Below, piece after piece: positions 39,167 to 51,646 of a stretch of DNA of 64,000 nucleotides. The DNA is from Agrostemma githago. Its lineage: Eukaryota > Streptophyta > Magnoliopsida > Caryophyllales > Caryophyllaceae. The first letter of the stretch is position 1, and every line of letters starts with the position of its first letter. The translations under genes and the position numbers were made by a program. The notes beneath the pieces are model-generated. The model had not been told where the DNA came from and searched no databases. It was given only the letters and a program-made list of their open reading frames with translations. The DNA is taken from assembly GCA_958450325.1 (NCBI GenBank), contig CAUDLW010000095.1, positions 1 to 64,000 on the forward strand, read 5' to 3'.

Positions 39167-41596
39167 CCCCATCTTTGAATCACATCCACGACATGGTTTA
39201 CCAATACTCTCTTAGGGATCAGTTTCTTGCGGGTTTAGTAACCTTGAATAAGGAAAAGGGTTTAGGGTTGGATTAGGCGGAGCCGTGAAGCGGGTCCGCC
39301 TAATCCAACCCTAAACCCTTTTTCGTCCCGTCTTATGCAGTACCCTACTCTTAAGGTTCAGTGCCCCATCTTTGAATCACATCCACGACAGGGTTCACCA
39401 ATACTCTCTTAGAGTTCAGTTTCTTGCGGGTTTAGTGACCTTGAATAAGGAAAAGGGTTTAGGGTTGCATTAGGCAGAGCCGCGAAGCGGGTCCGCCTAA
39501 TCCAACCCTGAACCCTTTTCCGTCCCGTTTTATGCAGTATCATACTCTTGAGGTTCAATGGCCAATCTTTGAATCACATCCACGACAGAGTTCACCAATA
39601 CTCTCTTAGGGATCAGTTTCTTGCGGGTTTAGTGACCTTGAATAAGGAAAAGGGTTTAGGGTTGGATTAGGTGGAGCCGCGAAGCGGGTCCGCCTAATCC
39701 AACCCTAAACCCTTTTCCGTTCCGTCTTATGCAGTACCCTACTCTTAAGGTTCAGTGCCCCATCTTTGAATCACATCCACGACAGGGTTCACCAATACTC
39801 TCTTAGGGATCAGTTTCTTGCGGTTTTAGTGACCTTGAATAATGAAAAGGGTTTAGGGTTGGATTAGGCAGAGCCGCGAAGCGGGTCTGCCTAATCCAAC
39901 CCTGAACCCTTTTCCGTCCCGTCTTATGCAGTACCCTACTCTTAAGGTTCAGTGCCCCATCTTTGAATCACATCCACGAAAGGGTTCACCAATGCTCTCT
40001 TAGGGTTCAGTTTCTTGCGGGTTTAGTGACCTTGAATAAGGAAAAGGGTTTAGGGTTGGATTAGGCGGAACCGCGAAGCGGGTCCGCCTAATCCAACCCA
40101 AAACCCTTTTCCGTTCCGTCTTATGCAGTACCCTACTCTTAAGGTTCAGTGCCCCATCTTTGAATCACATCCACGACAGGGTTCACCAATACTCTCTTAG
40201 GGTTCAGTTTCTTGCGGGTTTAGTGACCTTGAATAAGGAAAAGAGTTTAGGGTTGGATTAGGCGGAGCCGCGAAGCGGGTCCGCCTAATCCAACCCTAAA
40301 CCCTTTTCCGTCCCGTCTTATGCAGTACCCTACTCTTAAGGTTCAGTGCCCCATCTTTGAATCACATCAACGACAGGGTTCACCAATACTCTCTTAGGGT
40401 TCAGTTTCTTGCGGGTTTAGTGACCTTGAATAAGGAAAAGAGTTTAGGGTTGGATTAGGCGGAGCCGCGAAGCGGGTTCGCCTAATCCAACCCTAAACCC
40501 TTTTCCGTCCCGTCTTATGCAGTACCCTACTCTTAAGGTTTAGTGCCCCATCTTTGAATCATATCCACGACAGGGTTCACCAATACTCTCTTAGGGTTCA
40601 GTTTCTTGCGGGTTTAGTGACCTTGAATAAGGAAAAGGGTTTAGGGTTGGATTAGGCGGACCCGCGAAAGGGTTTAGGGTTGCATTAGGCGGAGCCGCGA
40701 AGCGGGTTCGCCTAATCCAACCCTAAACCCTTTGCCGTCCCGTCTTATGCAGTACCCTACTCTTAAGGTTCAGTGCCCCATCTTTGAATCACATCCACGA
40801 CAGGGTTCACCAATACTCTCTTAAGGTTCAGTTTCTTGCGGGTTTAGTGACCTTGAATAAGGAAAAGGGTTTAGGGTTGGATTAGGCGGAGCCGCGAAGC
40901 GGGTCCGCCTAATCCAACCCAAAACCCTTTTCCGTTCCGTCTTATGCAGTACCCTACTCTTAAGGTTCAGTGCCCCATCTTTGAATCACATCCACGACAG
41001 GGTTCACCAATACTCTCTTAGGGTTCAGTTTCTTGCGGGTTTAGTGACCTTGAATAAGGAAAAGAGTTTAGGGTTGGATTAGGCGGAGCCGCGAAGCGGG
41101 TCCGCCTAATCCAACCCTAAACCCTTTTCCGTCCCGTCTTATGCAGTACCCAACTCTTAAGGTTCAGTGCCCCATCTTTGAATCACATCAACGACAGGGT
41201 TCACCAATACTCTCTTAGGGTTCAGTTTCTTGCGGGTTTAGTGACCTTGAATAAGGAAAAGAGTTTAGGGTTGGATTAGGCGGAGCCGCGAAGCGGGTTC
41301 GCCTAATCCAACCCTAAACCCTTTTCCGTCCCGTCTTATGCAGTACCCTACTCTTAAGGTTTAGTGCCCCATCTTTGAATCATATCCACGACAGGGTTCA
41401 CCAATACTCTCTTAGGGTTCAGTTTCTTGCGGGTTTAGTGACCTTGAATAAGGAAAAGGGTTTAGGGTTGGATTAGGCGGACCCGCGAAAGGGTTTAGGG
41501 TTGCATTAGGCGGAGCCGCGAAGCGGGTTCGCCTAATCCAACCCTAAACCCTTTTCCGTCCCGTCTTATGCAGTACCCTACTCTTAAGGTTCAGTG
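39167..41596. repeat. Satellite block with an 821-bp tetramer pair; 5' half of a long duplication
   Basis: Twelve monomers with insertions at 40637-40669 and 41458-41490. AAGAGTTTAGG occurs at 40241 and 40438, then again at 41062 and 41259, giving an 821-bp tandem unit (four monomers plus one 33-bp insertion). The block is repeated from 44156, first at offset 4989 and, after one extra monomer near 45.1-45.3 kb, at offset 5186. Confidence 0.87.
39291..39300. other. Apex variant GCCGTGAAGC (CpG to TpG in the cap)
   Basis: The cap heptamer GCGAAGC becomes GTGAAGC by a C to T change at a CpG. The same change appears near 42890, 44270, 50347, 50970, 52389 and 53012, all in monomers that also have GACATGGTTTACC and GTTTAGTAACC. 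Confidence 0.85.
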
Positions 41597-42974
41597 CCCC
41601 ATCTTTGAATCACATCCACGACAGGGTTCACCAATACTCTCTTAAGGTTCAGTTTCTTGCGGGTTTAGTGACCTTGAATAAGGAAAAGGGTTTAGGGTTG
41701 GATTAGGCGGAGCCGCGAAGCGGGTCCGCCTAATCCATCCCTGAACCCTTTTCCGTTCCGTCTTATGAGTACCCTACTCTTAAGGTTCAGTGCCCCATCT
41801 TTGAATCACATCCACGACAGGGTTCACCAATACTCTCTTAGGGTTCAGTTTCTTGCGGGTTTAGTGACCTTGAATAAGGAAAAGGGTTTAGGGTTGGATT
41901 AGGCGGAGCCGCGAAGCGGGTTCACCTAATCCAACCCAAAACCCTTTTCCGTTCCGTCTTATGCAGTACCCTACTCTTAAGGTTCAGTGCCCCATCTTTG
42001 AATCACATCCACGACAGGGTTCACCAATACTCTCTTAGGGTTCAGTTTCTTGCGGGTTTAGTGACCTTGAATAAGGAAAAGGGTTTAGGGTTGGATTAGG
42101 CGGAGCCGCGAAGCGGTTTCGCCTAATCCAACCCTAAACCCTTTTCCGTCCCGTCTTATGCAGTACCCTACTCTTAAAGTTTAGTGCCCCATCTTTGAAT
42201 CATATCTACGACAGGGTTCACCAATACTCTCTTAGGGTTCAGTTTCTTGCGGGTTTAGTGACCTTGAATAAGGAAAAGGTTTTAGGGTTGGATTAGGCGG
42301 AACCGCGAAGCGGGTCCGCCTAATCCAACCCAAAACCCTTTTCCGTCCCGTCTTATGCAGTACCCTACTCTTAAGGTTCAGTGCCCCATCTTTGAATCAC
42401 ATCCACGACAGGGTTCACCAATACTCTCTTAAGGATCAGTTTCTTGCGGGTTTAGTGACCTTGAATAAGGAAAAGGGTTTAGGGTTGGATTAGGCGGAGC
42501 CGCGAAGCGGGTCCGCCTAATCCAATCCTAAACCCTTTTCCGTCCCGTCTTATTCAGTACCCTACTCTTAAGGTTCAGTGCCCCATCTTTGAATCACATC
42601 CACGACAGGGTTCACCAATACTCTCTTAGGGTTCAGTTTCTTGCGGGTTTAGTGACCTTGAATAAGGAAAAGGGTTTAGGGTTGGATTAGGCGGAGCCGC
42701 GAAGTGGGTTCACCTAATCCAACCCAAAACCCTTTTCCTTTCCGTCTTATGCAGTACCCTACTCTTAAGGTTCAGTGCCCCATCTTTGAATCACATCCAC
42801 GACATGGTTTACCAATACTCTCTTAGGGATCAGTTTCTTGCGGGTTTAGTAACCTTGAATAAGGAAAAGGGTTTAGGGTTGGATTAGGCGGAGCCGTGAA
42901 GCGGGTCCGCCTAATCCAACCCTAAACCCTTTTTCGTCCCGTCTTATGCAGTACCCTACTCTTAAGGTTCAGTG
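41597..42974. repeat. 1378-bp heptamer higher-order repeat, copy 1
   Basis: Seven monomers less one base, lost in CTTATGAGTACC at 41763. Markers are AAGCGGTTTCGCC (42111), TATCTACGAC, CTTAAAGTTTAG, TTTTCCTTTCCG and AGCCGTGAAG. It ends with the monomer at 42778 that also opens the block at 39167. Confidence 0.9.
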
Positions 42975-44352
42975 CCCCATCTTTGAATCACATCCACGAC
43001 AGGGTTCACCAATACTCTCTTAGGGTTCAGTTTCTTGCGGGTTTAGTGACCTTGAATAAGGAAAAGGGTTTAGGGTTGGATTAGGCGGAGCCGCGAAGCG
43101 GGTCCGCCTAATCCATCCCTGAACCCTTTTCCGTTCCGTCTTATGAGTACCCTACTCTTAAGGTTCAGTGCCCCATCTTTGAATCACATCCACGACAGGG
43201 TTCACCAATACTCTCTTAGGGTTCAGTTTCTTGCGGGTTTAGTGACCTTGAATAAGGAAAAGGGTTTAGGGTTGGATTAGGCGGAGCCGCGAAGCGGGTT
43301 CACCTAATCCAACCCAAAACCCTTTTCCGTTCCGTCTTATGCAGTACCCTACTCTTAAGGTTCAGTGCCCCATCTTTGAATCACATCCACGACAGGGTTC
43401 ACCAATACTCTCTTAGGGTTCAGTTTCTTGCGGGTTTAGTGACCTTGAATAAGGAAAAGGGTTTAGGGTTGGATTAGGCGGAGCCGCGAAGCGGTTTCGC
43501 CTAATCCAACCCTAAACCCTTTTCCGTCCCGTCTTATGCAGTACCCTACTCTTAAAGTTTAGTGCCCCATCTTTGAATCATATCTACGACAGGGTTCACC
43601 AATACTCTCTTAGGGTTCAGTTTCTTGCGGGTTTAGTGACCTTGAATAAGGAAAAGGTTTTAGGGTTGGATTAGGCGGAACCGCGAAGCGGGTCCGCCTA
43701 ATCCAACCCAAAACCCTTTTCCGTCCCGTCTTATGCAGTACCCTACTCTTAAGGTTCAGTGCCCCATCTTTGAATCACATCCACGACAGGGTTCACCAAT
43801 ACTCTCTTAAGGATCAGTTTCTTGCGGGTTTAGTGACCTTGAATAAGGAAAAGGGTTTAGGGTTGGATTAGGCGGAGCCGCGAAGCGGGTCCGCCTAATC
43901 CAATCCTAAACCCTTTTCCGTCCCGTCTTATTCAGTACCCTACTCTTAAGGTTCAGTGCCCCATCTTTGAATCACATCCACGACAGGGTTCACCAATACT
44001 CTCTTAGGGTTCAGTTTCTTGCGGGTTTAGTGACCTTGAATAAGGAAAAGGGTTTAGGGTTGGATTAGGCGGAGCCGCGAAGCGGGTTCACCTAATCCAA
44101 CCCAAAACCCTTTTCCTTTCCGTCTTATGCAGTACCCTACTCTTAAGGTTCAGTGCCCCATCTTTGAATCACATCCACGACATGGTTTACCAATACTCTC
44201 TTAGGGATCAGTTTCTTGCGGGTTTAGTAACCTTGAATAAGGAAAAGGGTTTAGGGTTGGATTAGGCGGAGCCGTGAAGCGGGTCCGCCTAATCCAACCC
44301 TAAACCCTTTTTCGTCCCGTCTTATGCAGTACCCTACTCTTAAGGTTCAGTG
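42975..44352. repeat. 1378-bp heptamer higher-order repeat, copy 2
   Basis: Tandem copy of 41597-42974 with the same one-base loss (43141) and the same marker order. Most of a third copy lies at about 46.95-47.96 kb. Confidence 0.9.
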
Positions 44353-47300
44353 CCCCATCTTTGAATCACATCCACGACAGGGTTCACCAATACTCTCTTA
44401 GAGTTCAGTTTCTTGCGGGTTTAGTGACCTTGAATAAGGAAAAGGGTTTAGGGTTGCATTAGGCAGAGCCGCGAAGCGGGTCCGCCTAATCCAACCCTGA
44501 ACCCTTTTCCGTCCCGTTTTATGCAGTATCATACTCTTGAGGTTCAATGGCCAATCTTTGAATCACATCCACGACAGAGTTCACCAATACTCTCTTAGGG
44601 ATCAGTTTCTTGCGGGTTTAGTGACCTTGAATAAGGAAAAGGGTTTAGGGTTGGATTAGGTGGAGCCGCGAAGCGGGTCCGCCTAATCCAACCCTAAACC
44701 CTTTTCCGTTCCGTCTTATGCAGTACCCTACTCTTAAGGTTCAGTGCCCCATCTTTGAATCACATCCACGACAGGGTTCACCAATACTCTCTTAGGGATC
44801 AGTTTCTTGCGGTTTTAGTGACCTTGAATAATGAAAAGGGTTTAGGGTTGGATTAGGCAGAGCCGCGAAGCGGGTCTGCCTAATCCAACCCTGAACCCTT
44901 TTCCGTCCCGTCTTATGCAGTACCCTACTCTTAAGGTTCAGTGCCCCATCTTTGAATCACATCCACGAAAGGGTTCACCAATGCTCTCTTAGGGTTCAGT
45001 TTCTTGCGGGTTTAGTGACCTTGAATAAGGAAAAGGGTTTAGGGTTGGATTAGGCGGAACCGCGAAGCGGGTCCGCCTAATCCAACCCAAAACCCTTTTC
45101 CGTCCCGTCTTATGCAGTACCCTACTCTTAAGGTTCAGTGCCCCATCTTTGAATCACATCCACGACAGGGTTCACCAATACTCTCTTAGGGATCAGTTTC
45201 TTGCGGGTTTAGTGACCTTGAATAAGGAAAAGGGTTTAGGGTTGGATTAGGCGGAGCCGCGAAGCGGGTCCGCCTAATCCAACCCAAAACCCTTTTCCGT
45301 TCCGTCTTATGCAGTACCCTACTCTTAAGGTTCAGTGCCCCATCTTTGAATCACATCCACGACAGGGTTCACCAATACTCTCTTAGGGTTCAGTTTCTTG
45401 CGGGTTTAGTGACCTTGAATAAGGAAAAGAGTTTAGGGTTGGATTAGGCGGAGCCGCGAAGCGGGTCCGCCTAATCCAACCCTAAACCCTTTTCCGTCCC
45501 GTCTTATGCAGTACCCTACTCTTAAGGTTCAGTGCCCCATCTTTGAATCACATCAACGACAGGGTTCACCAATACTCTCTTAGGGTTCAGTTTCTTGCGG
45601 GTTTAGTGACCTTGAATAAGGAAAAGAGTTTAGGGTTGGATTAGGCGGAGCCGCGAAGCGGGTTCGCCTAATCCAACCCTAAACCCTTTTCCGTCCCGTC
45701 TTATGCAGTACCCTACTCTTAAGGTTTAGTGCCCCATCTTTGAATCATATCCACGACAGGGTTCACCAATACTCTCTTAGGGTTCAGTTTCTTGCGGGTT
45801 TAGTGACCTTGAATAAGGAAAAGGGTTTAGGGTTGGATTAGGCGGACCCGCGAAAGGGTTTAGGGTTGCATTAGGCGGAGCCGCGAAGCGGGTTCGCCTA
45901 ATCCAACCCTAAACCCTTTGCCGTCCCGTCTTATGCAGTACCCTACTCTTAAGGTTCAGTGCCCCATCTTTGAATCACATCCACGACAGGGTTCACCAAT
46001 ACTCTCTTAAGGTTCAGTTTCTTGCGGGTTTAGTGACCTTGAATAAGGAAAAGGGTTTAGGGTTGGATTAGGCGGAGCCGCGAAGCGGGTCCGCCTAATC
46101 CAACCCAAAACCCTTTTCCGTTCCGTCTTATGCAGTACCCTACTCTTAAGGTTCAGTGCCCCATCTTTGAATCACATCCACGACAGGGTTCACCAATACT
46201 CTCTTAGGGTTCAGTTTCTTGCGAGTTTAGTGACCTTGAATAAGGAAAAGAGTTTAGGGTTGGATTAGGCGGAGCCGCGAAGCGGGTCCGCCTAATCCAA
46301 CCCTAAACCCTTTTCCGTCCCGTCTTATGCAGTACCCAACTCTTAAGGTTCAGTGCCCCATCTTTGAATCACATCAACGACAGGGTTCACCAATACTCTC
46401 TTAGGGTTCAGTTTCTTGCGGGTTTAGTGACCTTGAATAAGGAAAAGAGTTTAGGGTTGGATTAGGCGGAGCCGCGAAGCGGGTTCGCCTAATCCAACCC
46501 TAAACCCTTTTCCGTCCCGTCTTATGCAGTACCCTACTCTTAAGGTTTAGTGCCCCATCTTTGAATCATATCCACGACAGGGTTCACCAATACTCTCTTA
46601 GGGTTCAGTTTCTTGCGGGTTTAGTGACCTTGAATAAGGAAAAGGGTTTAGGGTTGGATTAGGCGGACCCGCGAAAGGGTTTAGGGTTGCATTAGGCGGA
46701 GCCGCGAAGCGGGTTCGCCTAATCCAACCCTAAACCCTTTTCCGTCCCGTCTTATGCAGTACCCTACTCTTAAGGTTCAGTGCCCCATCTTTGAATCACA
46801 TCCACGACAGGGTTCACCAATACTCTCTTAAGGTTCAGTTTCTTGCGGGTTTAGTGACCTTGAATAAGGAAAAGGGTTTAGGGTTGGATTAGGCGGAGCC
46901 GCGAAGCGGGTCCGCCTAATCCAACCCTGAACCCTTTTCCGTTCCGTCTTATGAGTACCCTACTCTTAAGGTTCAGTGCCCCATCTTTGAATCACATCCA
47001 CGACAGGGTTCACCAATACTCTCTTAGGGTTCAGTTTCTTGCGGGTTTAGTGACCTTGAATAAGGAAAAGGGTTTAGGGTTGGATTAGGCGGAGCCGCGA
47101 AGCGGGTTCACCTAATCCAACCCAAAACCCTTTTCCGTTCCGTCTTATGCAGTACCCTACTCTTAAGGTTCAGTGCCCCATCTTTGAATCACATCCACGA
47201 CAGGGTTCACCAATACTCTCTTAGGGTTCAGTTTCTTGCGGGTTTAGTGACCTTGAATAAGGAAAAGGGTTTAGGGTTGGATTAGGCGGAGCCGCGAAGC

Positions 47301-47963
47301 GGTTTCGCCTAATCCAACCCTAAACCCTTTTCCGTCCCGTCTTATGCAGTACCCTACTCTTAAAGTTTAGTGCCCCATCTTTGAATCATATCTACGACAG
47401 GGTTCACCAATACTCTCTTAGGGTTCAGTTTCTTGCGGGTTTAGTGACCTTGAATAAGGAAAAGGTTTTAGGGTTGGATTAGGCGGAACCGCGAAGCGGG
47501 TCCGCCTAATCCAACCCAAAACCCTTTTCCGTCCCGTCTTATGCAGTACCCTACTCTTAAGGTTCAGTGCCCCATCTTTGAATCACATCCACGACAGGGT
47601 TCACCAATACTCTCTTAAGGATCAGTTTCTTGCGGGTTTAGTGACCTTGAATAAGGAAAAGGGTTTAGGGTTGGATTAGGCGGAGCCGCGAAGCGGGTCC
47701 GCCTAATCCAATCCTAAACCCTTTTCCGTCCCGTCTTATTCAGTACCCTACTCTTAAGGTTCAGTGCCCCATCTTTGAATCACATCCACGACAGGGTTCA
47801 CCAATACTCTCTTAGGGTTCAGTTTCTTGCGGGTTTAGTGACCTTGAATAAGGAAAAGGGTTTAGGGTTGGATTAGGCGGAGCCGCGAAGCGGGTTCACC
47901 TAATCCAACCCAAAACCCTTTTCCTTTCCGTCTTATGCAGTACCCTACTCTTAAGGTTCAGTG
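44353..47963. repeat. Satellite block duplicating 39.2-42.8 kb
   Basis: Eighteen monomers with insertions at 45823-45855 and 46644-46676. Together with the monomer at 44156 it reproduces 39167-42777, including the odd AATGGCCAATC box, the AAGAGTTTAGG pair, CCCTTTGCCG and the CTTATGAGT base loss. One extra monomer near 45.1-45.3 kb shifts the offset from 4989 to 5186 bp. Confidence 0.88.
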
Positions 47964-49604
47964 CCCCATCTTTGAATCACAACCACGACAGGGTTCACCA
48001 ATACTCTCTTAGGGTTCAGTTTCTTGCGGGTTTAGTGACCTTGAATAAGGAAAAGGGTTTAGGGTTGGATTAGGCGGAGCCGCGAAGCGGGTTCGCCTAA
48101 TCCAACCCTAAACCCTTTTCCGTCCCGTCTTATGCAGTACCCTACTCTTAAGGTTTAGTGCCCCATCTTTGAATCATATCCACGACAGGGTTCACCAATA
48201 CTCTCTTAGGGTTCAGTTTCTTGCGGGTTTAGTGACCTTGAATAAGGAAAAGAGTTTAGGGTTGGCTTAGGCGGACCCGCGAAAGGGTTTAGGGTTGGAT
48301 TAGGCGGAGCCGCGAAGCGGGTTCGCCTAATCCAACCCTAAACCCTTTTCCGTCCCGTCTTATGCAGTACCCTACTCTTAAGGTTCAGTGCCCCATCTTT
48401 GAATCACATCCACGACAGGGTTCACCAATACTCTCTTAAGGTTCAGTTTCTTGCGGGTTTAGTGACCTTGAATAAGGAAAAGGGTTTAGGGTTGGATTAG
48501 GCGGAGCCGCGAAGCGGGTTCGCCTAATCCAACCCTAAACCCTTTCCGTCCCGTCTTATGCAGTACCCTACTCTTAAAGTTTAGTGCCCCATCTTTGAAT
48601 CATATCTACGACAGGGTTCACCAATACTATCTTAGGGTTCAGTTTCTTGCGGGTTTAGTGACCTTGAATAAGGAAAAGGGTTTAGGGTTGGATTAGGCGG
48701 AACCGCGAAGCGGGTCCGCCTAATCCAACCCAAAACCCTTTTCAGTCCCGTCTTATGCAGTACCCTACTCTTAAGTTTCAGTGCCCCATTTTTGAATCAC
48801 ATCCACGACAGGGTTCACCAATACTCTCTTAGGGATCAGTTTCTTGCGGGTTTAGTGACCTTGAATAAGGAAAAGGGTTTAGGGTTGGATTAGGCGGAGC
48901 CGCGAAGCGGGTCCGCCTAATCCAATCCTAAACCCTTTTCCGTCCCGTCTTATTCAGTACCCTACTCTGAAGGTTCAGTGCCCCATCTTTGAATCACATC
49001 CACGACAGGGTTCACCAATACTCTCTTAGGGTTCAGTTTCTTGCGGGTTTAGTGACCTTGAATAAGGAAAAGGGTTTAGGGTTGGATTAGGCGGAGCCGC
49101 GAAGCGGGTTCACCTAATCCAACCCAAAACCCTTTTCCGTTCCGTCTTATGCAGTACCCTACTCTTAAGGTTCAGTGCCCCATCTTTGAATCACATCCAC
49201 GACAGGGTTCACCAATACTCTCTTAGGGTTCAGTTTCTTGCGGGTTTATTGACCTTGAATAAGGAAAAGGGTTTAGGGTTGGATTAGGCGGAGCCGCGAA
49301 GCGGGTTCGCCTAATCCAACCCTAAACCCTTTTCCGTCCCGTCTTATGCAGTACCCTACTCTTAAGGTTTAGTGCCCCATCTTTGAATCATATCCACGAC
49401 AGGGTTCACCAATACTCTCTTAGGGTTCAGTTTCTTGCGGGTTTAGTGACCTTGAATAAGGAAAAGGGTTTAGGGTTGGCTTAGGCGGACCCGCGAAAGG
49501 GTTTAGGGTTGGATTAGGCGGAGCCGCGAAGCGGGTTCGCCTAATCCAACCCTAAACCCTTTTCCGTCCCGTCTTATGCAGTACCCTACTCTTAAGGTTC
49601 AGTG
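47964..49604. repeat. 1214-bp hexamer higher-order repeat, one copy and a partial second
   Basis: Eight monomers with insertions at 48252-48284 and 49466-49498. GGTTGGCTTAGGCGG occurs at both insertions, 1214 bp apart (six monomers plus 33, less one base lost in CCCTTTCCG near 48541). Copy 1 is 47964-49177. Copy 2 starts at 49178 and diverges after the monomer at 49605. Confidence 0.85.
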
Positions 49605-51646
49605 CCCCATCTTTGAATCACATCCACGACAGGGTTCACCAATACTCTCTTAAGGTTCAGTTTCTTGCGGGTTTAGTGACCTTGAATAAGGAAAAGGGTT
49701 TAGGGTTGGATTAGGCGGAGCCGCGAAGCGGGTCCGCCTAATCCAACCCTGAACCCTTTTCCGTTCCGTCTTATGCATTACCCTACTCTTAAGGTTCAGT
49801 GCCCCATCTTTGAATCACATCCACGACAGGGTTCACCAATACTCTCTTAGGGTTCAGTTTCTTGCGGGTTTAGTGACCTTGAATAAGGAAAAGGGTTTAG
49901 GATTGGATTAGGCGGAGCCGCGAAGCGGGTTCACCTAATCCAACCCAAAACCCTTTTCCGTTACGTCTTATGCAGTACCCTACTCTTAAGGTTCAGTGCC
50001 CCATCTTTGAATCACATCCACGACAGGGTTCACCAATACTCTCTTAGGGTTCAGTTTCTTGCGGGTTTAGTGACCTTGAATAAGGAAAAGGGTTTAGGGT
50101 TGGATTAGGCGGACCCGCGAAAGGGTTTAGGGTTGGATTAGGCGGAGCCGCGAAGCGGGTTCGCCTAATCCAACCCTAAATCCTTTTCCGTCCCGTCTTA
50201 TGCAGTACCCTACTCTTAAGGTTCAGTGCCCCATCTTTGAATCACATCCACGACATGGTTTACCAATACTCTCTTAGGGATCAGTTTCTTGCGGGTTTAG
50301 TAACCTTGAATAAGGAAAAGGGTTTAGGGTTGGATTAGGCGGAGCCGTGAAGCGGGTCCGCCTAATCCAACCCTAAACCCTTTTTCGTCCCGTCTTATGC
50401 AGTACCCTACTCTTAAGGTTCAGTGCCCCATCTTTGAATCACATCCACGACAGGGTTCACCAATACTCTCTTAGGGTTCAGTTTCTTGCGGGTTTAGTGA
50501 CCTTGAATAAGGAAAAGGGTTTCGGGTTGCATTAGGCAGAGCCGCGAAGCGGGTCCGCCTAATCCAACCCTGAACCCTTTTCCGTCCCGTTTTATGCAGT
50601 ATCATACTCTTGAGGTTCAATGCCCCATCTTTGAATCACATCCACGACAGAGTTCACCAATACTCTCTTAGGGTTCAGTTTCTTGCGGGTTTAGTGACCT
50701 TGAATAAGAAAAAGGGTTTAGGGTTGGATTAGGCGGACCCGCGAAAGGGTTTAGGGTTGGATTAGGCGGAGCCGCGAAGCGGGTTCGCCTAATCCAACCC
50801 TAAATCCTTTTCCGTCCCGTCTTATGCAGTACCCTACTCTTAAGGTTCAGTGCCCCATCTTTGAATCACATCCACGACATGGTTTACCAATACTCTCTTA
50901 GGGATCAGTTTCTTGCGGGTTTAGTAACCTTGAATAAGGAAAAGGGTTTAGGGTTGGATTAGGCGGAGCCGTGAAGCGGGTCCGCCTAATCCAACCCTAA
51001 ACCCTTTTCCGTTCCGTCTTATGCAGTACCCTACTCTTAAGTTTCAGTGCCCTATCTTTGAATCACATCCACGACAGGGTTCACCAATACTCTCTTAGGG
51101 TTTAGTTTCTTGCGGGTTTAGTGACCTTGAATAATGAAAAGGGTTTAGGGTCCGCCTAATCCAACCCTGAACCCTTTTCCGTCCCGTCTTATGCAGTACC
51201 CTACTCTTAAGGTTCAGTGCCCCATCTTTGAATCACATCCACGACATGGTTTACCAATACTCTCTTAGGGATGAGTTTCTTGTGGGTTTAGTAACCTTGA
51301 ATAAGGAAAGGGGTTTAGGGTTGGATTAGGCGGAGCCGAGAAGCGGGTCCGCCTAATCCAACCCTAAACCCTTTTTCGTCCCGTCTTATGCAGTACCCTA
51401 CTCTTAAGGTTCAGTGCCCCATCTTTGAATCACATCCACAACAGGGTTCACCAATAGTCTCTTAGGGTTCAGTTTCTTGCGAGTTTAGTGACCTTGAATA
51501 AGGAAAAGGGTTTAGGGTTGGATTAGGCGGACCCGCGAAAGGGTTTAGGGTTGGATTAGGCGGAACCGCGAAGCGGGTCCGCCTAATCCAACCCAAAACC
51601 CTTTTCCGTCCCGTCTTATGCAGTACCCTACTCTTAAGGTTCAGTG
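49605..51646. repeat. 2042-bp decamer higher-order repeat, copy 1
   Basis: Ten monomers. The length is explained by 10 x 197 plus three 33-bp insertions (50090, 50714, 51508) minus one 27-bp apex deletion near 51150. The marker GTTACGTCTTATG at 49960 recurs 2042 bp later. Confidence 0.92.
51141..51156. other. 27-bp hairpin-apex deletion junction, copy 1
   Basis: Here the left arm GGGTTTAGGG runs straight into TCCGCC of the right arm. The missing 27 bp hold the inner half of the left arm and the whole GCGAAGC cap. The ends of the missing piece both read GGGT in the intact monomer (AGGGTTGG and GCGGGTCC), as expected for deletion between short direct repeats across a hairpin. Confidence 0.93.
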
